DNA of 64,000 nt, from positions 1,178,001 to 1,242,000 of the forward strand of contig JAJTTP010000008.1 in NCBI GenBank assembly GCA_023313575.1, written 5' to 3'. Below, in pieces: positions 58,034-64,000 of this stretch (its first letter is position 1; each line of letters opens with the position of its first letter). The notes under the pieces are model-generated. The model saw only the letters and a program-made list of their open reading frames with translations, did not search any database and had not been told where the DNA came from. Both the position numbers and the translations under genes were made by a program. The DNA is from Eutypella sp. D-1 (taxonomy: Eukaryota > Ascomycota > Sordariomycetes > Xylariales > Diatrypaceae).

Positions 58034-59530
58034 TGTGACGATTTGTTGTCGCAAAGTTCGAGAACAAAGAGTGGAAGTCGAGATGGGGTTTGCTGGGTTT
58101 ATACCTGACAAGGTGATCTTGGTAGAAGATAGTGTTGGTAAAGAGTTATTCTGGCACAAAACGGAAAGGTAGAAGTGGTGGAATCAGTTCCAGTAGATCA
58201 GAAAGGAAAGATGGTATGGGCTGCTTTCATGTTCCCATGGAATTTCCTTATTGATCTACCTAAGTAGTGGTCTTGAGTGGGGAAGAAGTGAAAGGTGTAA
58301 ACAGACCTATGCAGAATGTTGGTAACAGATCGTGACCTTCAATGTCGCAGCAGTACCAGAAGTACCAATACACGCCTGGGTGATTTCCCATCACACAAGT
58401 GCGTAACTACCCAAGTACATGCGTAGCTTCTAGCATTGAATGTATTTTACTAGCACAATGCTAATGATAATGATTATACATGCGTAAGTAGATAACATTG
58501 AACAACACGATTAATCGTACGTACAACCACCCATTCACCTACCAGCAAATCACATCATTCGCTTTAAACCACCTTCCAAACTCCCACTATTAAAGAAACA
58601 GCTCATGGAAGGTACAGCATTCAATATGGCAACAATAGTAACGGTAAGACTCCCAGTCTTTATATCCTAGTAGTCTAACAAAGCAATACTAAGATTGTCT
58701 TATCACTTAGGAATACACCATAACTACATCATATGCCCAATATAAAGCATGGGACATGAGTCCATAGTGTGTGATACTACCGAAGGCCACTCTGGTTTAT
58801 TATCATGATTGTCACCACATAGCGTTAACCTATAACTGTGGCTACCAAAGTAGTTGATGCGTTAGAAATCGTTATCCGATAGAATATAGAGTCAAGTTAT
58901 TTCGACTAAGGCCATATTAAAGGTTCTTACAGCTGCATAAAGATGCTAGGACCATCCTTATGCCACCAGTAAATACCATTTCAAGTAGATGGATTTATTC
59001 AGACAGAGCCAAAGGCTGTAATACACATTGTAAGGTATAAGAGTGGAAGCGTTAGGTTACTACGCAACACCCCACCGTATACATAATTAGCTCACACATA
59101 GTTATGCATTGTCCATACATAAATTTAGAGATTTTTACAGGCAGGCATATATGCAATATATCCCTAGATGAGATGCGAAACTATTGACCCTTGCTATATC
59201 CGGGAAAGCTAATATTGGGGGCCGCCTAGCCGGTAGGGTCACATGAGTATGAAGTCCTGCATGTAACAGGTGTTTCCTGGAATGTGTTATGTAGTGCAAG
59301 CCTTGCAGGTGCCCTTCATGCATTGCACCATTTGATTTCTCTTCTTTACAGTTACACTTACGCACCCTCCATTCCCCAACTGAGATGTGAGTGGGCTTTT
59401 ATGACCTTTTCTTCCGGTATCCTCATAGGTACTTCTTCGGCCGGTAGACCTTTAGCGCCCTATTTATATTTTTGAACACAGAGCTTCAGCCAAATCTCCC
59501 TCGATAACTGTAACGCCTAGATAGTACGCG
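58034..59530. other. Intergenic region, AT-leaning
   Basis: About 1.5 kb between divergent start codons of the CVNH lectin and the first P450. No gene is seen. Both promoters must lie here; no clear TATA box could be assigned to either. Confidence 0.4.
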
Positions 59531-61400
59531 ATGGGCTTTCTAGATATCTTACCCGTATATACGGTGTACGCCGCCTACATCCTCATTCCATGGGTAAATA
59601 AATACCGATTGTCATGATCGGTAAATAGAACACCCGGACTGATAAACTAGTGCAGTGCCTTCTTCTTTGTGGCTTTCGCCTATTCCTTCATCCCTTGCGC
59701 GGCTACCCAGGGCCATTCATCGCGAGGCTGACGGATGCTTACGGCGGCTATTATGCCCTGAGGAAGTGTCTTCACCTTACGACGTACGGTAACTTCCAGA
59801 AATATGGTAGGGCATTAACTCATATTTTGTTAATCCTTGCTGACCAAAGATGTTCGGACACTAGGCACCGTCGTCAGACAAGCCCCGGATCGGCTTGTGT
59901 TTAATACCGCAACGGCCTTGCACGGTATGAAGCGTCGTCTGCCGTTTACGTCGTGTTGAATACTATGCTAATCATGGCAAAGACATTTACCTCAACCCAA
60001 GGGTTACAAAAGGACAGGCGTACCGGAATTCTCAGCTGAGGGCGAAATACCCTAGTATTTGTCGCAACCAGTATGTGGGCCCTTTTGGGCCCTCAAATAT
60101 ACGCATTTTTTGTTGCGACAGTATTATCAACGCTATCGATCAGACTCAACACCAGAGGAAGCGGAAGTTTATGGGTCAAGTCTTAACCGAGCGCTCTATG
60201 CGTACTTTTGAGCCTACGATGACAGCACAGATTGACATCTTTCTGCGACTGCTTCTTGCTTCCTGTCAAAGTGGAATTCCAGTAGAGATGACCCAGAGAT
60301 GTCAACGACTGGGTGTGGATATAGTTGGTCTACTTGCTTTCGGGTATCCATTCAATACACAAGCTAGCGATGAATTTCGATTTCTACCGTCAGTCATCGA
60401 GTCGATGAGCTGGCGCATCAGCACTTATATGCAGTTCCCCCCTCTTACCCGCCTTGAACCCGTACTATCACTGCTCGGATTCAGGCAGGCCATAAAGTTT
60501 GGCAATGCTGTTCATGCCATGATCAAAACGCGTATGGCCCAGGAAAAAAACGCCCATCACGACCTTTACTCTGTTGTAGCCGACCATATCGGGAAGGGGC
60601 AACAAGGCCTTTACAAAGGCGAACTATGGCCGGAGGCCATTCTATTTATTATGGCAGGTGGGGCCACTACTGCGACTGCCATGAGTGCCTTGTTCTTCTA
60701 CCTGTCTAGGAACCCAGCGTCTTATGCCGCTCTGGCAGCCGAGATACGCTCTAAGTTTACCTCAGCTAGAGACATCCAGGCCGGACCGCAGCTGAACAGC
60801 TGCAAGTATCTCCGCGCGTGTATCGACGAGACGCTTCGTATGTCGCCACCTTCGCTCACATCCCTCTGGCGCGAGCAGGACGCGGCAGACGACAGCGGCG
60901 AACCCTTCATCGTTGACGGCCACGTCATCCCGCGTGGCACTCAGGTTGGTGTTAGCCTATACTCGCTGATGCATAACGAGGAGTATTTCCCGGACTCTTT
61001 CAGCTTCAAGCCTGAGCGCTGGCTAGATCCTGGCCCTGATCTTACTACTGGAAGAAATGCCGGGGAAGATGCAGCGACACAGAAGAGGAAAACGGAGGAG
61101 CGTGCGACCATGCGCAAGGCCTTCGCCCCCTTTCTTATCGGCGATCGTTCCTGCGCTGGGAGATCTATGGCTTACATGGAGGCGAGCCTAACCATAGCGC
61201 GTACCCTTTGGTACTTTGATTTTGAGGCTGCACCGGGGGAGGCTGGAGAAGTAGGCGGTGGTAAATCAGGGCGTACGGACGGTAGAGGAAGGCCGAACGA
61301 GTATCAGCTGTACGACATCTTCGTTGCTGCTCACCAGGGACCGAATTTAGTATTTCGACCCCGAGGTGATTTCTGGAAAGAGCTTCAAGCAGATAGATGA
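59531..61400 (+). CDS. Cytochrome P450 monooxygenase (intact)
   Basis: Five exons (59531–59593, 59656–59806, 59865–59924, 59983–60070, 60122–61400) give 546 residues, a normal fungal P450 length. An N-terminal membrane anchor starts MGFLDILPVYTVYAAYILIP, followed by the proline hinge HPLRGYPGP. Then come FQKYG–TVVRQAPDRLVFNT and the C-helix region. The I-helix oxygen-binding motif is AGGATT, the K-helix ETLR is in DETLRMSPP, PERW is present, and the heme loop is FLIGDRSCAG with the ligand Cys. All core residues are intact, so an active ER-bound oxygenase is likely. Substrate is unknown; the C-terminal half resembles benzoate-4-hydroxylase/trichothecene-type fungal P450s. Convergent with a second P450 gene; two nested small transposons lie between them. 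Confidence 0.92.
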
Positions 61401-61692
61401 GTTCAGGTAATTCGTATCACGTGCCCGCATGGATATGTATCAGGGTTTCATATAATCGATGATAAGCAAGACCTGACTTCTTAGCACTAGCCGAATGTAA
61501 CGGCCAACATTGCATGCCTATGGATTTATTGCTATCCAATCTACTCCGTACAAATATCTTTCACAATGGCAGCTCATCCCAGTAAGATATGTATCCAGCA
61601 ATCCATAGTGGCGAGTTTCCGTAGACACTCGCAGTGCTGGTGATATGAAGAGATCAATGATTGTAGTATAATCAAGCAGCTGTTGTCGGCGC

Positions 61693-62030
61693 TAAGGCTA
61701 GGGAATACCCACCCATCGATTTTTACCCACCGACCCATGGGTACCCGGGGGTAATTTTTTTACCCACCGGGTACCCAGTGGGTAGTTTGACCACTAGAAT
61801 TTTACCCAATGGGTACCCATGGGTAAAATCTTTAGGTGATGGGTACCCGCTAGCTACCCATTAAAAACGCCGGGTAATGATGGGTTACCCACGGGTACCC
61901 GTTCCCTAGCCTTATCTCAGAAGCTCAGACTATTTTTTCCAGAGCTTTTCCGCACCAGCCACACAAGCCACACCAGCCACCTTAAGGTCTGGAAAAAATA
62001 GTCTGAGCTTCTGAGATAACCCTAGCCTTA
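61693..62030. mobile_element. hAT-type miniature transposon (outer element)
   Basis: The ends are TAAGGCTAGGGAA and, once the inner insertion is disregarded, TTCCCTAGCCTTA: 13-bp inverted repeats. An 8-bp target duplication GTCGGCGC flanks it (61685–61692 and 62031–62038). The body is packed with GGGTACCC-type words in both directions, the subterminal repeats typical of hAT transposons. About 338 bp including the inner element (about 225 bp without it). There is no coding capacity, so it depends on a transposase supplied elsewhere. Confidence 0.88.
61912..62019. mobile_element. Inner hairpin-type miniature transposon nested in the outer element
   Basis: A 108-bp element has 32-bp inverted ends (TTATCTCAGAAGCTCAGACT… and its complement) around a short CCAGCCACA-rich core. 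It is flanked by an 8-bp duplication CCCTAGCC (61904–61911 and 62020–62027). The duplicated site is the right inverted repeat of the outer element, so it inserted after the outer one. The 8-bp duplication again points to hAT-type transposition. Confidence 0.88.
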
Positions 62031-62132
62031 GTCGGCGCCAGCTTCACTGTCATCATCATCCCGTCCACGGCTTTGCCTGTGATCTGTATAGTCTAAAGCA
62101 AGTTAGCCTAGTTACAAACCGTCTAAATGTCT

Positions 62133-63441
62133 CTAATTTCGTGTTTCGCCTTGTTCGCCTACCGTATACAATTCTGATTTGACTTTGAATTGGCCATTGG
62201 CGCCCAGTGTTGGCCTCCCATCTTGGTTCAAATCTAATTCCCCAAGGCCGACCTTGGTAAACTCGTAACGACGAGCCAGCATAGCGATAATGACGCGTGC
62301 CTCGATATTAGCCAGTTCTTGCCCGATGCAATTTCGAGGTCCACGTTCGAATGGGCGCCACGCACTAGTTGGAGGGGCGTTACCGGCGGACTGGAGCCAA
62401 CGCTCTGGCACGAAGTCGTCGCATGAACTACCAAACACAGCGCGGTCACGGTGCATGATGGTATGATTGAGGTAAATCCAGTTGCCGTCGAGATTGTATT
62501 CACCCTGAGAGGTGGACACAACGAAGCCCGTTCCAGACCTAGATACGCGGACCGAACCGGCTGGGGGGTGGAGACGTAGGACTTCCTTCCATACGGCTGA
62601 GATGTACGTCATGTTGTGTATGATCTCATCGCCGCCTGGTGCCAGGAGCCTTTCTCGGACAACAGCAGGGTCGCACGCCCCCTCCGGTCCAAACAAGACA
62701 TCCAGCTCGTCGCGGACGCATTTTAAGGCCCTTGGAGTCCGACATAGCTCGTATATGGCCCAGACAATGCTTCGACTTGTAGTATCGTGACCCGCGAAAA
62801 AGAACGTTTTGAGTTGATCGCATGTCTCTTCCAACAGTTCAGGTGTGAGGGAATGTATGTCTTGTAAGCTAAGTGCCAGAATAGTTCGGGATCTGTTGTC
62901 ATCTTTCCATGCTCCACTCTTTATGTCATCGAAGTTGCGACGGACGATATCCTTCAACCGCTGAGTGATACGTTCCCCGAGGCGACGCCGTTTCAAGTGA
63001 ACGAGGGGCATTGCCCACCATGGTAATTGAAGCTTGTCATCTGCGAATGCTATGTAAAGTTAGTATGACATACGTCTACTCAAGAGTATTCGGGATCTGT
63101 ATCATTTCTCTCGATGATGTACCCTATTGGCATAGGTTAAGGATATTGTAACCATGAATGGTAGACAAACTTTTTGTAAGTTGCTTCAATGTACGGATCA
63201 GCTCGCCCTGATGAGAAGGGTCTTTGTGTTGAGCATCCATGTCCTCGTCCATGGACACGGCTCCAATAATGTCGAATGTTAGGTTGGTTGTAATCTCATC
63301 AAAAGAGAATGTCTCTCTGGTGCTCGAAAACTCGTCGATTATCTTCAGGTATGGTCCAGCCTTCTCGACAATAACGGGCAAAAGAGTCATCAAATGCTGA
63401 GGAGCGAACCCAGGGTTAAATCTCTTTCGTACAGCTTTCCA
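62133..63441 (-). pseudogene. Cytochrome P450, N-terminus missing at repeat border
   Basis: Two exons (63441–63153, 63049–62133) join in phase to 401 residues, from the C-helix WKAVRKRFNPGFAPQHL onward. Motifs: I-helix AGHDTTS, K-helix EVLRLHPP, PERW, heme loop FERGPRNCIGQ with the ligand Cys. There are no internal stops. About 100–120 N-terminal residues (membrane anchor, proline hinge, B region) are missing: upstream of the acceptor at 63442 the sequence turns into AT-rich repeat with no matching exon. Either the 5' exons lie beyond the window behind a transposon-filled intron, or the gene is a truncated relic. The family differs from that of the neighbouring P450. It is called pseudogene with reserve. 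Confidence 0.65.
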
Positions 63442-64000
63442 CTGTTACAAACCTCTCATTCCTAATCAAATAGTACGATAACGGTTACGTGGTAATAACG
63501 TCGTTAAAACCATGCCCTTATTTTATAAAGGTACGAAGTACCGGAATAAAACAAAAGGTTATTATATCGATTTTTTTATTAACATTTTTTATAATTTTCG
63601 GACCTATATATTTTAAATAAGAAAATAATTTAATAAATAATATATGCTCCGTATATAAGTTTTAATTATATACAGTTAATATAAAGCGTTAATAATATTT
63701 ATTATTATTATTAAGCTATTATATTTATTTATAATTATAAATTATTATATCGGCCCGTTATATATTCCGACGGTCCGGTTTAATTATATATAACTATTAT
63801 TTAACGCGTTATTAACGGATATATTATTATCGTAATTAAGTTTAAATTCCCTTTATTATTTTAATTATTAAAAATTAAATTAAAATATTAACTTATATAA
63901 CGGCATAATTTATTTAATAAAACTTCTTTTTATTTTTAAAGCTTAAATAAATTTAAAATACGTTAATAAATAAATTTTTATTATATAATAATTAAAATTT
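63442..64000. repeat. AT-rich RIP-like repeat block (continues past window)
   Basis: Composition changes sharply from about 63480, with TpA-rich sequence, few CpA/TpG dinucleotides and CpG partly kept: the footprint of Neurospora-type RIP. From 63512 it aligns with the copy at 13521, differing mainly by C-to-T and G-to-A changes. No open frame remains. It probably marks the edge of a silenced transposon-rich AT-isochore. Confidence 0.8.

Noticed and set aside
59531..63441. Two P450 genes as part of a secondary-metabolite cluster
   Set aside because: No PKS, NRPS, terpene cyclase, prenyltransferase or cluster-type transporter lies next to them within the window; the left neighbours are a lectin and a sugar permease.

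Overview
The window reads as nuclear DNA of a filamentous ascomycete (Pezizomycotina, most like a Sordariomycete or close relative; the species cannot be fixed from sequence alone). The reasons are short GT–AG introns with CTAAC/CTGAC-type branch sites, typical fungal families (two Zn2Cys6 regulators, Fig1-like membrane proteins, 2EXR and ankyrin/CorA-like proteins, cytochromes P450, a CVNH lectin), and an AT-rich, CpA/TpG-poor right edge that looks like repeat-induced point mutation (RIP). All gene models were built by hand by joining open frames at splice sites, and exon phases were checked. There are no operons.

Layout. 1–3.6 kb: N-terminal two thirds of a TBC-domain Rab-GAP gene (minus strand, runs off the left edge). 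3.6–8.6 kb: no convincing gene. 8.6–9.8 kb: a 2EXR-domain protein. 10.4–13.4 kb: a complete but very unusual GMP synthase gene, 542 codons in 22 exons with micro-exons of 9, 12 and 15 nt. Its 5' end is followed within about 85 bp by a dispersed repeat. 14.1–22.3 kb: a compact group of membrane-linked genes: an ankyrin/CorA-like channel protein, two head-to-head Fig1-like four-pass membrane proteins, and an SMP+C2 lipid-transfer-type protein. 22.3–25.8 kb: gene-poor, with one nonsense-broken coding relic. 25.8–27.2 kb: a secreted endonuclease/exonuclease/phosphatase-fold enzyme with a jacalin-like tail. 28.2–30.1 kb: mannosyl-3-phosphoglycerate synthase, a compatible-solute enzyme.

30–49.5 kb is sparsely coding: two large Zn2Cys6 transcription factors (36.1–39.7 and 43.9–46.2 kb, both minus strand) with long flanks rich in short CCTAGG/GGTACC-type motifs and microsatellites. 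The second regulator has its zinc cluster cut by three introns into 13-nt and 10-nt exons. 49.5–55 kb: a single-pass Cys-rich surface protein, a Nudix hydrolase and a FucP-type sugar permease. 57.3–58.0 kb: a secreted CVNH-type lectin. 59.5–63.4 kb: two convergent P450 genes, the first intact, the second lacking its N-terminal part at the border of the AT-rich RIP-like repeat that fills 63.45–64 kb. Between them sit two nested hAT-type miniature transposons, each with a clean 8-bp target duplication.

The genes do not form one obvious pathway. Two P450s alone do not make a biosynthetic cluster, because no PKS, NRPS or terpene synthase is present. The most unusual items are the intron-saturated, sequence-divergent GMP synthase, the micro-exon zinc cluster, the head-to-head Fig1-like pair and the nested hAT elements.
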